Made by a program: the position numbers and the translations under genes. Below, piece after piece: positions 8,135 to 16,433 of a DNA stretch of 36,241 bases. Each line of letters begins with the position of its first letter. Position 1 is the stretch's first letter. Source of the DNA: Pseudonocardia bannensis (GTDB lineage: Bacteria > Actinomycetota > Actinomycetes > Mycobacteriales > Pseudonocardiaceae); assembly GCF_012911875.1 (NCBI RefSeq), contig NZ_JAAXKZ010000055.1, forward strand, positions 1 to 36,241, in the 5' to 3' direction. The notes below the pieces were generated by a model. The model did no database searches. It saw only the letters and a list, made by a program, of their open reading frames with translations, and had not been told where the DNA came from.

Positions 8135-9004
8135 ATGTGCAGCGCGAGGTTCGATTGCCGGTCCCCGCCGCGGGGAAGCCGGTGGCGAGCGCGGTCGCCG
8201 CCGGCCACCTCGAGCGGGGCGACGCCGGGGTAGTTCGCGAACGCCGACGAGGTCGGAAACCGGCTCGCTCGTCCGGTCCGTCCGAGCAACCGGGCCACCA
8301 CGATCGGGCCGATGCCGTCCACCTCGGGCAGCCGACTGCTGTGCTCGGCGACGGTCTCGGCCATCAGCGCGGTGAGCTTCTTCAGTCGGGTGTCGACCTC
8401 GCAGATCTCGCCGATGAGTTCGCCGGCCAGGTGCTTGCGGGTGCGCTCCACCGCGCCCACCGGGCGCACCGGGCGCACCCCGGCCAGGACCCGAGCGGCC
8501 TGCGCGGCGGTCAGGTCGGTGTTCGCGCCACCGGGCACCGGGTTGCGCAGCATCGCGTGCAGCTGATTGACCGCCGCGTGCGGTGCGCGACCAGGTTCGC
8601 GCAGCCCTCATCCAGCACCGCCAGCGCGGTCGAGAGGTCCTCGACCGCGACCGGCTGGCCATCGCCGCCCAGGACGGCCACGCCGGCGGCGGCGGCCGCG
8701 TCGATCACGTCGTTCTTGCGTCGACCACCGCGGGACGACTCGCGCACCCGGGCGGTGGCGGTGCACGGCACGTCCTCGACCTGCTCCCCGCGCACGACCA
8801 GCCACTGCGCCAGGTGCCGGCCGAGGCTGCGGGCGTTCCCGACCGCCCATCGCCGGCTCTCGAACCAGGACGCCCACCGCAGCAGCTGCCGGTACCCGCC
8901 AACGACGCGTCGATCTGCACCGACGCCAGCACCCGGTGAGTGTCCGGATCCAATGTGCTCGCGGTGTGGGCCCGCTTGTGCGGATCGATACCGATGATGA
9001 TCAT
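8134..9004 (-). pseudogene. IS110-family transposase, frameshifted and truncated
   Basis: The N-terminus starts at the ATG at 9004 with MIIIGIDPHKRAHT, the DEDD-domain opening of IS110 recombinases. The reading frame then shifts near 8893 and again near 8578. The middle frame contains RGGRRKNDVIDA, and the last frame contains the Transposase_20 domain, [14 protein letters not shown] to FANYPGVAP. The region where the catalytic serine normally lies reads VAGGDRARH, so the serine appears replaced. The C-terminus ends abruptly at NLALHM, where IS256 sequence begins. Two frameshifts, the truncation and the likely loss of the nucleophile make this a dead element. Confidence 0.85.
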
Positions 9005-9106
9005 GACGACCTCCGGGTCCAGCACGACAGGGAGCGGGGCCGCGGACGACATGCCGACTTCCAGCACCGTCGGGGAGCACACCTCTGTCGAGTCAGACCA
9101 CGGCCC

Positions 9107-9190
9107 GGGACACCGACCGACACGACAAACCCCGGCAGAGCCAGCCCGCGGGCGGCAGGCGATTCACGAGTCAAAGTCGGTCGGTGTCCC
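9107..9190 (-). ncRNA. Long hairpin upstream of the IS110 transposase, possible bridge-RNA relic
   Basis: Two perfect 15-base arms, GGGACACCGACCGAC (9107-9121) and GTCGGTCGGTGTCCC (9176-9190), enclose 54 bases. IS110 elements encode a structured bridge RNA in the non-coding left end just upstream of the transposase, transcribed in the same direction. This hairpin lies 103-186 bases upstream of the IS110 start and has a large internal loop. The structure is seen directly; its identity as bridge RNA is inference. It could instead be a pair of terminal repeats of a small unrelated element. Confidence 0.35.
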
Positions 9191-9405
9191 AGCGGGACGC
9201 TAGATCATCTACCCCCGCGCGTCCCGTGCAGCCCATACAAGTCGGCGGTTCACAGGTCTCACTTGAGAACGGATCAAAAGAACAGCCGCGAGAGCTTGGC
9301 AGGCAATCGAGCAGCTACTTGCTGCCGTGGCGGAGGCCGATAAGCCGGGCCGCTGCCTTCGCAGCGGTTGTTGCCGCGCCAGTGTGAAGTCCTCACCAGG
9401 CGGCC
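9191..9405. other. Non-coding remainder of the insertion-sequence region
   Basis: No reading frame here resembles a protein I know. A small hairpin, GCAGC-tactt-GCTGC, lies around 9311-9325. The left boundary of the IS110 element must lie in or near this stretch, but no target-site duplication can be assigned. Confidence 0.4.
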
Positions 9406-9633
9406 TTAACTATTCAGGGCCTGCAGGTACGCGCCGGCAGTACCCGCCACGAGCGCCAGATACGCGATCGAGACGACGCCGGCGCCGACGACCGCCCGAC
9501 CGTTCCAGGTGTTGCTCGCTCGGACCAACAGCCAGCCGGGCGGCAATGCCAGTACTGATGCCGCGAGTATGGCGAGTACCCCCTGGGCAAGGGTCGGCTC
9601 GAACATCGCGAGAAGCGTAGTGGCGTACTTCAC
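9406..9633 (-). CDS. Small hypothetical membrane protein
   Basis: A 75-residue open frame starting with GTG at 9633. Two hydrophobic segments are visible, about residues 16-39 (AQGVLAILAASVLALPPGWL) and 47-70 (AVVGAGVVSIAYLALVAG), separated by a short polar loop with a tryptophan. This pattern fits a two-helix membrane protein with both ends on the same side. I do not recognise a family. The ribosome site is weak, and the frame lies between mobile-element debris and a catabolic operon, so it could be an orphan or a chance frame. The hydrophobic periodicity makes it more credible than the other frames nearby. Confidence 0.4.
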   Translation of the reverse strand: MKYATTLLAMFEPTLAQGVLAILAASVLALPPGWLLVRASNTWNGRAVVGAGVVSIAYLALVAGTAGAYLQALNS

Positions 9634-9971
9634 ATCTGAAGCCTACTTCTGCGTCAACCCCGAGAGTGCGGATCAAACTGCTGCGTCGGTGTCGATCGCC
9701 TCCCGGGCCAGGCACGCGGCCGGGCCACCCGCAGGCCGCGCAGTCGACCTCAGCTCCGTCGAACTGGCCAACCCCGGCGGCGTGAAGTCCGCCGCGCCCT
9801 CACGGACTGCACCACCCGCGAGCTTTCCGAACGCTGACCGGCCGAACACGCCCGACAACACACGAGAGTTCCCTCGCCAATTCTTGCCCTGCTCGCTCAC
9901 ACGATGTTCGGCTCCAGTTTTGGGCAGAAGTTGCTGAACGTCACCGCGCCATGGTCATTTACGGTTGAGCG
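9634..9971. promoter_or_regulatory. Upstream region of the CoA-transferase operon
   Basis: About 340 bases without a convincing gene. Near its right end, at 9925-9934, is CAGAAGTTGC. The same ten bases occur on the opposite strand at 12717-12708, just upstream of the carbamate kinase gene. This is a candidate operator. No clear -35/-10 pair stands out. Confidence 0.35.
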
Positions 9972-11171
9972 ATGGTTCTGGGCGACGAAAAACAGGGCCC
10001 CCTCCGCGGAGTTCATGTGGTGGACCTGAGCAGGGCTTTGGCGGGCCCGCACGCCAGCATGATGCTGGGCGATCTCGGTGCCACCGTTGTCAAGGTGGAG
10101 ACGCCTGGAACCGGGGATGACACGCGCGGGTGGGGCCCTCCGTTCCTGATTGGCGAGGACGGGGGCCGGGAGTCGACGTACTTCTTGTCCGCGAACCGCA
10201 ACAAGCGGTCCATCGTGCTGGATTTGAAGTCCGATGACGGCCGGGCCGCGCTCGAGGAGCTGGTCCGCAGGTCCGATGTGCTGCTGGAGAACTTCCGCAC
10301 GGGGGTGTTGGATCGGCTGGGCTTCAGCACTGAGCGGCTGGCCGAGCTCAACCCGCGCCTGGTGATCCTGTCCATCACCGGCTTCGGCCACGATGGACCC
10401 GAGGGCGGGCGGGCCGGCTACGACCAGATCGCCCAGGGCGAGGCCGGGATCATGTCGCTCACCGGATCGAGCCCGCAGGACCCGCAGCGGGTTGGCGTAC
10501 CCATCGGGGACCTGCTCGCCGGAATGTACGGTGCCTACGGGGTGCTCGCCGCACTGTATGAGCGCCACAAGACCGGTCGCGGTCAGGTGGTGCGCACCTC
10601 GCTGCTCGCGAGCATCGTCGGCGTGCACGCATTTCAAGGCACCAGATGGACGGCCGCAGGTGAGATGGGCACCGCCCAGGGCAACCACCACCCGTCCATC
10701 TGTCCCTACGGGCTGTTCCGCTGCCGTGACGGCGCAGTGCAGATCTCGGTGGGCAGCGAGAGGCTGTGGCACGCGTTCTGCGCCGCGTTCCACCTCGACC
10801 CTGCGGAGCCTGGCATGGCCACCAACCCGGAGCGGGTGGACAACCGTCTCCGGGTGATCAAAACCGTGGAGGCCGCGTTCGCCGAGCTGGACCCCGAGAC
10901 GCTCCTGGCCAAGCTCGCCGCCGCGGGCATCCCCGCCGGAAGGGTGCGCAGCATCGGGGAGGTCTATGAGTGGGACCAGACGAGGAGCCAGGGCCTGCTG
11001 GTGGAGGTGGAGCATCAGACTCTGGGCCGGCTCACGCTGCCCGGCCCGCCGCTGCGATTCTTCTCCCCGGACGGCCACGAAACCACCCGCACGGCACATC
11101 GCGCGCCGCCCGTTCTCGGGGCCGACGGGGACGCTATCCGTCGTTGGCTGGGGCACGGGCAGGACCGATGA
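9972..11171 (+). CDS. Family III CoA-transferase (CaiB/formyl-CoA transferase type)
   Basis: This 399-residue protein transfers coenzyme A between carboxylic acids. It has the family N-terminal LRGVHVVDLSRALAGPHASM, the NRNKRSIVLDLK segment (about 76-86), and the ITGFG turn. The conserved aspartate follows in AGYDQIAQGEAG; D151 is the probable nucleophile that forms the acyl-aspartyl anhydride. It is the first gene of a four-gene run, and the next gene overlaps by ATGA. In this context it could activate the acid left after ring opening and carbamoyl removal (for example malonate or malonamate). That role is inference; family III members act on many different acids. Confidence 0.9.
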   Translation: MVLGDEKQGPLRGVHVVDLSRALAGPHASMMLGDLGATVVKVETPGTGDDTRGWGPPFLIGEDGGRESTYFLSANRNKRSIVLDLKSDDGRAALEELVRRSDVLLENFRTGVLDRLGFSTERLAELNPRLVILSITGFGHDGPEGGRAGYDQIAQGEAGIMSLTGSSPQDPQRVGVPIGDLLAGMYGAYGVLAALYERHKTGRGQVVRTSLLASIVGVHAFQGTRWTAAGEMGTAQGNHHPSICPYGLFRCRDGAVQISVGSERLWHAFCAAFHLDPAEPGMATNPERVDNRLRVIKTVEAAFAELDPETLLAKLAAAGIPAGRVRSIGEVYEWDQTRSQGLLVEVEHQTLGRLTLPGPPLRFFSPDGHETTRTAHRAPPVLGADGDAIRRWLGHGQDR

Positions 11172-12706
11172 GCCGGATGAGCGCGAGCACGCTGCTGGAA
11201 CAGGTGCTGGACGATGGCACCTTCTCCTCGTGGGACACCACTCCTGTGGATGTCTGCCCAGGCCCCGAGTACGCCGCTGAGCTGCGGCGCGCTCGGGAGA
11301 GGACGGGGCTGGACGAGTCCGTGATCACCGGTGAGGGGCAGCTGCGCGGCCGGCGGGTCGCCGTCTTGGCCTGCGAGTTCGGTTTCCTCGCCGGGTCCAT
11401 CGGGGTGGCCGCCGGCGAGCGCTTGGTCCAGGCGGTCGAGCGGGCCACCCGGGAGGGCCTTCCGATACTGGCCGCGCCGGCGTCGGGGGGCACCCGCATG
11501 CAGGAGGGCACCGTGGCCTTCCTGCAGATGGTGAAGATCGCCGCGGCCATCGCCGCACACAAGGCCGCGCACCTGCCCTATCTGGTTTACCTCCGCAGCC
11601 CCACCACCGGCGGCGCGTTCGCCTCCTGGGGCTCGCTCGGCCATCTCACCCTCGCGGAGCCGAGAGCGCTCATCGGCTTCCTCGGGCCCCGGGTGTACGC
11701 GGCGCTGTACGACGCGCCCTTCCCCGAGGGCGTGCAAACCGCGGAGAACCTGCGCGCCCACGGCCTCGTCGACGCGGTACTCCCACCAGAACAGCTGGCC
11801 GAGATCGCTGATCGGGCATTGAGCATCATGACCGCCCGCTCGTACCGTCCGGCCGCCGCGCCGAGACCGGCACCGGACGAGGTCGCGGTGCAAGACGTGC
11901 CGGCGTGGGACTCGGTGCTGGCCTCGCGCCGCACCGAGCGGCCGGGCGTGTGGCAACTCCTGCAGATCGCCGCCACCGACGTGGTGCCGCTCACCGGCAC
12001 CGGCCAAGGCGAGGTCGATCCGGGGGTGGTCCTGGCATTGGCCCGCTTCGACGATGTGCCGTGCGTGCTGCTCGGCCAGGACCGGCGCGGGCAGAGCGCC
12101 GAGCACTCGTTGGGACCCGCCGCGCTCCGCGCGGCCCGTCGCGGCATGCGTCTGGCCGCCGAACTTGGGCTGCCGCTGGTCACGGTCATCGACACGGCCG
12201 GGGCTGCGTTGTCCCAGCAGGCGGAGGAGGGCGGACTGGCCGGGGAGATCGCACGCTGCCTGGCCGAGCTGGTCACCCTGCAGGCGCCGACGGTGTCGCT
12301 GCTGCTCGGCCAGGGAACCGGTGGTGCAGCGCTCGCGCTGCTGCCCGCAGACCGCGTGCTGGCGGCGCAGCACGGCTGGCTCTCGCCGCTCCCGCCGGAG
12401 GGGGCCAGCGCGATCGTGCACCGCGACGTCTCCCACGCCCCGGAGATGGCCGCTGCGCAAGGGATCCGCTCGACGGATCTCGCCGCGACCGGGCTCGTCG
12501 ACGTGGTCATCGGGGAGCGTTGCGACGCTGCGGACGAACCGGTGGCGTTCTGCCGACGGGTGGGCCGCGCGGTGCAGCGGGAGCTGGCGCAGCTGATGGC
12601 CGAGGACCCCGGGCAGCGCACGGCGCGACGCCTGCAGCGCTACCGCCGCATCGGACTTGAGCGGCGCAGCGCCCGAGCCATCGCGGCGACGGGTATCTCG
12701 ACCTAG
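11168..12706 (+). CDS. AccD/AccA-like carboxyltransferase fusion
   Basis: This 512-residue protein has two crotonase-fold carboxyltransferase halves. The N-terminal AccD-like half has SGGTRMQEG (107-115) and TGGAFASWG (147-155). The C-terminal AccA-like half has DTAGA (342-346), EEGGLAGEIARC (353-364) and GQGTGGAALALL (381-392). In biotin enzymes this module moves a carboxyl group between carboxybiotin and acyl-CoA. There is no AccD zinc ribbon, and no biotin carboxylase or biotin carrier gene occurs in the window. It may borrow partners encoded elsewhere, or it may decarboxylate a malonyl-type thioester as the MdcD/MdcE subunits of malonate decarboxylase do. The ATG overlaps the CoA-transferase stop; a second ATG at 11177 is possible. 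The overlap suggests that its substrate is the CoA ester made by that enzyme. Confidence 0.85.
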   Translation: MSRMSASTLLEQVLDDGTFSSWDTTPVDVCPGPEYAAELRRARERTGLDESVITGEGQLRGRRVAVLACEFGFLAGSIGVAAGERLVQAVERATREGLPILAAPASGGTRMQEGTVAFLQMVKIAAAIAAHKAAHLPYLVYLRSPTTGGAFASWGSLGHLTLAEPRALIGFLGPRVYAALYDAPFPEGVQTAENLRAHGLVDAVLPPEQLAEIADRALSIMTARSYRPAAAPRPAPDEVAVQDVPAWDSVLASRRTERPGVWQLLQIAATDVVPLTGTGQGEVDPGVVLALARFDDVPCVLLGQDRRGQSAEHSLGPAALRAARRGMRLAAELGLPLVTVIDTAGAALSQQAEEGGLAGEIARCLAELVTLQAPTVSLLLGQGTGGAALALLPADRVLAAQHGWLSPLPPEGASAIVHRDVSHAPEMAAAQGIRSTDLAATGLVDVVIGERCDAADEPVAFCRRVGRAVQRELAQLMAEDPGQRTARRLQRYRRIGLERRSARAIAATGIST

Positions 12707-12788
12707 GCAACTTCTGGCCTAAACCGACAGGACAGTTGGGCAGATATCACTCATGCGCGAGGCTCTCGCGCCTCCGTACGGTCCAGAC
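12707..12788 (+). promoter_or_regulatory. Short intergenic region with a candidate operator
   Basis: This is the only real gap inside the four-gene run. It contains GGCAACTTCTGGC (12706-12718), which read on the other strand carries the CAGAAGTTGC ten-mer also found upstream of the CoA-transferase. CAGTTGGGCAGA (12733-12744) resembles the CAGTTTTGGGCAGA upstream of that gene as well. Carbamate kinase and the ring-opening hydrolase may therefore have their own regulated promoter. Confidence 0.35.
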
Positions 12789-13733
12789 ATGCGAGTGGTG
12801 GTCGCCCTCGGGGGCAACGCGATGACAGCGGCCGACGGCTCGGCGAACCCGCAGGACCAACTCGCCGCGGTGGCCGTCGCAGCGGAGCACATCGCCGAAC
12901 TGGTCGCCCAGGGGGCCGAGGTCATGGTGACCCATGGAAACGGGCCCCAGGTGGGAAACCTGCTGGTGAAGAACGAGCTCGCCGTCGACGTCGTGCCACC
13001 TGTTCCGCTGGACTGGTGCGGGGCACAGACCCAGGCCACCATCGGGTTCGTCCTGGTAGACGCATTGGAGCAGGCGCTCGCCATTCGCGGGGTGCAGCGC
13101 CCGGTGGCTGCGATCGTGAGCCGTACCCTGGTCGACCGCGACGACCCCGCCTTCGCCCGACCCACCAAGCCCGTGGGCCGCTACCTCCCGGAGGCGGACG
13201 TCCGCCGACTCATCGAGCACGGTCAGACCTGGGAGGACCGCGGGGAGCGCGGGTGGCGGCGGGTCGTGGCCTCCCCGCGACCGCTGGAGATCCTGGATGC
13301 CCCCGCCGCCCGGACGCTGAGCGAGCACGGCTTCGTCGTGGTCGCCAGCGGGGGCGGGGGCATCCCGGTTGCCCGCGACGCCGACGGGATGCTGCGCGGC
13401 GTGGAAGCCGTCATCGACAAGGACGCCTCGGCCGCGCTGCTCGCCACGATGGTCGAGGCCGACGTCCTGGTGATCGCCACCGATGTCGAGCACGCCGTCC
13501 TGGACTACCGCACCCCGCAGGCCCGCGCCCTCGGCATGGTCACCCTCGCCGAGATGCGCGACCACGCCGCCGCCGGACAGTTCACCAGCGGCTCGATGGG
13601 CCCCAAGGTCGAGGCCGCCTGCTCCTTCGTCGAGCGCGGCGCCCAGTGCGACGCCCGTTCTGTGATCACCTCACTGGCCCGGATCACGGACGCGGTGCAG
13701 CGATCGGCCGGCACCGTCGTCCGAGCGCAATGA
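12789..13733 (+). CDS. arcC: Carbamate kinase
   Basis: Carbamate kinase transfers the phosphate of carbamoyl phosphate to ADP, producing ATP and carbamate, which falls apart to ammonia and CO2. Starting at the ATG at 12789 ([12 protein letters not shown]), the protein has 314 residues, the usual length. An ATG at 12753 would add twelve residues with no counterpart in the family. Motifs seen are [41 protein letters not shown] and [12 protein letters not shown] carbamate kinase here needs a source of carbamoyl phosphate. No arginine deiminase or ornithine carbamoyltransferase is nearby, and the FdrA/DUF1116/DUF2877 genes just downstream are the obvious candidate, as in the E. coli oxamate operon. 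The stop overlaps an ATG 12 codons upstream of the next gene's likely start. Confidence 0.93.
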   Translation: MRVVVALGGNAMTAADGSANPQDQLAAVAVAAEHIAELVAQGAEVMVTHGNGPQVGNLLVKNELAVDVVPPVPLDWCGAQTQATIGFVLVDALEQALAIRGVQRPVAAIVSRTLVDRDDPAFARPTKPVGRYLPEADVRRLIEHGQTWEDRGERGWRRVVASPRPLEILDAPAARTLSEHGFVVVASGGGGIPVARDADGMLRGVEAVIDKDASAALLATMVEADVLVIATDVEHAVLDYRTPQARALGMVTLAEMRDHAAAGQFTSGSMGPKVEAACSFVERGAQCDARSVITSLARITDAVQRSAGTVVRAQ

Positions 13734-13765
13734 CAAACCCGAGCACCCCTGAGAAAGGAAATCCT

Positions 13766-14872
13766 GTGCCGCAGCCCATCGAGGTCCGCAAGGTCCCCAT
13801 CCTCAGTGTCAGCGACGCCTCCGGGCTGGAGCAGCTCATCGACGACGGTGTGCTCGAGGCGGACCGGGTCGTCGCCGTCATCGGCAAGACCGAGGGCAAC
13901 GGCGGCGTGAACGACTACACTCGCATCATCGCCGACCGGGCGTTCCGCGAGGTGCTGGTGGCCAAGGGCACCCGCAGCGTGGAGGAGGTCGCGGCCATCC
14001 CGATCGTGTGGTCCGGCGGCACCGACGGGGTGCTGAGCCCGCATGCCACGATCTTCGCCACCATCCCGGCGGAGCAGGCCGTGCAGACCGACGAACCGCG
14101 GCTGTCGGTGGGCTTCGCGATGAGCGAGACCCTGCAGCCGGAGGACATCGGACGCAGCGCGATGATCAGGAAGGTTGCCGACGCGGTGAAGGTCGCCATG
14201 GAACGGGCCGGCATCACCGACGTCGCCGACGTGCACTACGTGCAGACCAAGACCCCGCTGCTCACCATCCACACGATCCGCGACGCCAAGAGCCGCGGCA
14301 AGACGGTGTGGACCGAGCACACCCACGAGTCGATGGATCTGTCCAACGGATGTACCGCGCTGGGCATCGCCGTGGCCCTCGGCGAGATCGAGATGCCGAC
14401 CGACGCCGACGTCATGCACAACCGGGAGCTGTTCTCCAGCGTCGCCTCCTGCTCCTCGGGTGTGGAGCTGGACCGGGCGCAGGTCGTGGTCGTCGGCAAC
14501 GTGCGCGGCGTCGGTGGGCGGTACCGCATCGGGCACAGCGTGATGGCCGATGCGCTCGACGCCGACGGCATCTGGCGCGCCATCAAAGATGCCGGGCTCG
14601 ACCTGCCCGAGCGCCCGCACCCCGGCGACCTCGACGGTCGGCTGGTCAACGTCTTCCTCAAGTGCGAGGCCAGCCAGGACGGTTCGGTACGTGGGCGCCG
14701 CAACGCCATGCTGGACGACTCCGACGTGCACTGGCACCGGCAGATCAAGGCTTGCGTCGGCGGTGTGGCTGGCTCGGTGACCGGTGACCCCGCGGCGTTC
14801 GTGTCGGTCTCGGCCGCGCACCAGGGGCCCGACGGGGGAGGTCCCGTAGCCGCGATCGTCGCCGTGAACTAA
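13766..14872 (+). CDS. Ring-opening amidohydrolase (cyanuric acid hydrolase/barbiturase family)
   Basis: This enzyme family hydrolyses a cyclic amide bond of cyanuric acid (AtzD/TrzD) or barbiturate (Bar). The GTG at 13766 has AAAGGA at the right distance and gives 368 residues, the family length; an in-frame ATG at 13730 overlaps the kinase stop and is less likely. The three-fold repeated Toblerone fold is visible as three Ser-Lys pairs: K41 (GKTEGNGG) with S83 ([11 protein letters not shown]), K162 (VQTKTPLLT) with S230 (SCSSGVE), and K299 (FLKCEAS) with S347 ([10 protein letters not shown]). The C-terminal HQGPDGGGP is also typical. Cyanuric acid hydrolase and barbiturase cannot be separated with certainty by eye. 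The Mo-hydroxylases and CoA genes nearby favour barbiturate or a related pyrimidine-like ring. It is the last gene before a strong terminator. Confidence 0.92.
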   Translation: MPQPIEVRKVPILSVSDASGLEQLIDDGVLEADRVVAVIGKTEGNGGVNDYTRIIADRAFREVLVAKGTRSVEEVAAIPIVWSGGTDGVLSPHATIFATIPAEQAVQTDEPRLSVGFAMSETLQPEDIGRSAMIRKVADAVKVAMERAGITDVADVHYVQTKTPLLTIHTIRDAKSRGKTVWTEHTHESMDLSNGCTALGIAVALGEIEMPTDADVMHNRELFSSVASCSSGVELDRAQVVVVGNVRGVGGRYRIGHSVMADALDADGIWRAIKDAGLDLPERPHPGDLDGRLVNVFLKCEASQDGSVRGRRNAMLDDSDVHWHRQIKACVGGVAGSVTGDPAAFVSVSAAHQGPDGGGPVAAIVAVN

Positions 14873-14888
14873 CCGTTGCACCGGGCTC

Positions 14889-14938
14889 GACGGCCCTGGG
14901 CGCTCCACCTGCCGGGTGGGGCTGCGCCCAGGGCCGTC
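14889..14938. terminator. Bidirectional terminator hairpin between convergent operons
   Basis: GACGGCCCTGGGCGC (14889-14903) and its exact complement GCGCCCAGGGCCGTC (14924-14938) form a perfect 15-bp stem. The 20-base loop holds a second small stem, CCACC/GGTGG. It lies 16 bases after the ring-opening hydrolase stop and between two convergent operons. There is no T-run, which is common for actinobacterial terminators. Confidence 0.85.
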
Positions 14939-15032
14939 TCCGTGCGGTGCGGTCGCATGCTGAGCGGGCGCGGGCCCGACCGCCGCGGTGGCGGCCGGTC
15001 CCGCACGCCGCACCGGGCTCGGCTTCCGCGGC

Positions 15033-16433
15033 CTACAGGGCGGGGGCTGCGCTCGCCAGGGCGGCGAGCGCCGCCGGGAAGACGACCGCCGGCGGAGTCA
15101 CCAATCCGGCGCCCACCTGCCCGACACCGGCCACCTTGCCCGCCATCCCGGTGTTGATCTGAGGCAGGATCCCGGTGCGCACCACCTTGGTGACGTCGAT
15201 ACCGAGCGGCGTGCCGCGGAAGTCCAGGATCGGCACCGTGAACTGGTTGTGTTCCTCCAGGGTGATCTCGTACATCCGCTGGGTGGCCGCCAGCGCGTCG
15301 AGTGCGGTGCCGCCGACGAACCGGACGATTGCCGGTGCGGCGGCCATCGCGAAGCCGCCGAGACCGGCCGTCTCGGTGATCGCGGAGTCGCCGATGTCGG
15401 GGTTCGCGTCCTCGGGGCCGTAGCCGCCGAGGAACAGGCCCTCGGCCACCTGCGCCGGCCCGGTGAACCACTGGTCACCGGTGCCGGAGACCTGGATACC
15501 GAACTCGGTTCCGTTGCGAGCCATCGCCACGACGAGGGTCGAGCCGGGGATGTTCCGCGCCGCGTCCAGGGTGAGCTTGCATGCGGGCATGACCAGGTTG
15601 AGGAAGAAGTGGTCGTTTCCCCCGATGAACCGGGCGGCGACGGCGACCTCCTCGGCGTCGGCGCCGGAAGTGATCATCTCTGGCATCAGCTCGCGCAACA
15701 GCATCAGCGTGCCGGCGCGGTTGCGGTTGTGCCCCTCGTCGCCCATCTGCAACATCTGGGCGATGATCGCGGTGATGTCCAGCGGTCCGTGGGCCCGCAC
15801 CGCCGCCTGCAGCAAGGGCCCCAGCGACCCGGACATCCAGCGCAGCCGCTCGAGGACCTCGGGCGCGTAGGCGCCGTAGCGCAGGACCTTGCCCAGTCCC
15901 TCGTTCAGCGAGCAGCAGGTGCGTGCCCCGGTCGCAGGGTCCTCGAGCACGAACATCCACATCGATGGGGACACGACGCCGGCCATCGGTCCGACCGCAC
16001 CGTGGTGGTGGCACGGTTCCAAGCTCACCCCCGCGCCCGAGGCGAACAGCCGCTCGGCGTCCTGCGGCCGATCGACCAGCCCTTCCAGCGCGGCCGCGCC
16101 CATCAGCGCCCCTCGCATGGGGCCGGACGCGTGCTCCCACCGCAGCGGCGGCCCGGCATGCAGGAACCGACCGGGCTGCAGGCCGAGCAGCTCACCGGCG
16201 GGGACGACGTCGACGAGGTTCGCCCGTACGGCGAGCATGCGACGGATCGCCTCGGCGTTGGCCGCGGCCCGGCGCGGGTCGGCGATCACCCTGGCCAGGT
16301 CCTGTTCTGTGCCCGCCATCGGCGGGCGCCAGTCCACTGTGGTGACGGGTACGGCCTGCGCGCTCACCGCCTCGGCGAACAGGCCCACGCCCGCGGCGAT
16401 GATCTGGGGGTCGTGACGAAGCAGGTCGGTCAT
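15033..16433 (-). CDS. allG: DUF1116 protein, AllG/YlbE-like transcarbamoylase component
   Basis: This 466-residue protein matches the DUF1116 family (E. coli YlbE, renamed AllG). In E. coli, AllF (FdrA), AllG and AllH together form the oxamate carbamoyltransferase that converts oxalurate and phosphate into oxamate and carbamoyl phosphate. Recognisable segments are CSLNEGLGKVLRYGAY, GDEGHNRNRAGT, IGGNDHFFLNLVM and the C-terminal PQINTGMAGKVAGVGQVGAG. The ATG at 16433 overlaps the FdrA stop (ATGA). A longer frame to 16706 has a low-complexity arginine-rich leader and is rejected. It is the last gene of the three-gene operon and ends near the shared terminator. Here the partner substrate may be a ureido acid made by ring opening. 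Confidence 0.85.
   Translation of the reverse strand: MTDLLRHDPQIIAAGVGLFAEAVSAQAVPVTTVDWRPPMAGTEQDLARVIADPRRAAANAEAIRRMLAVRANLVDVVPAGELLGLQPGRFLHAGPPLRWEHASGPMRGALMGAAALEGLVDRPQDAERLFASGAGVSLEPCHHHGAVGPMAGVVSPSMWMFVLEDPATGARTCCSLNEGLGKVLRYGAYAPEVLERLRWMSGSLGPLLQAAVRAHGPLDITAIIAQMLQMGDEGHNRNRAGTLMLLRELMPEMITSGADAEEVAVAARFIGGNDHFFLNLVMPACKLTLDAARNIPGSTLVVAMARNGTEFGIQVSGTGDQWFTGPAQVAEGLFLGGYGPEDANPDIGDSAITETAGLGGFAMAAAPAIVRFVGGTALDALAATQRMYEITLEEHNQFTVPILDFRGTPLGIDVTKVVRTGILPQINTGMAGKVAGVGQVGAGLVTPPAVVFPAALAALASAAPAL

Noticed and set aside
9673..9900. 75-residue reverse-strand frame
   Set aside because: No hydrophobic or motif structure, low-complexity composition and no ribosome site of note.
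13016..13765. Longer form of the ring-opening hydrolase starting inside the carbamate kinase gene
   Set aside because: The extra part is an out-of-frame reading of the kinase; length and ribosome site support 13766.
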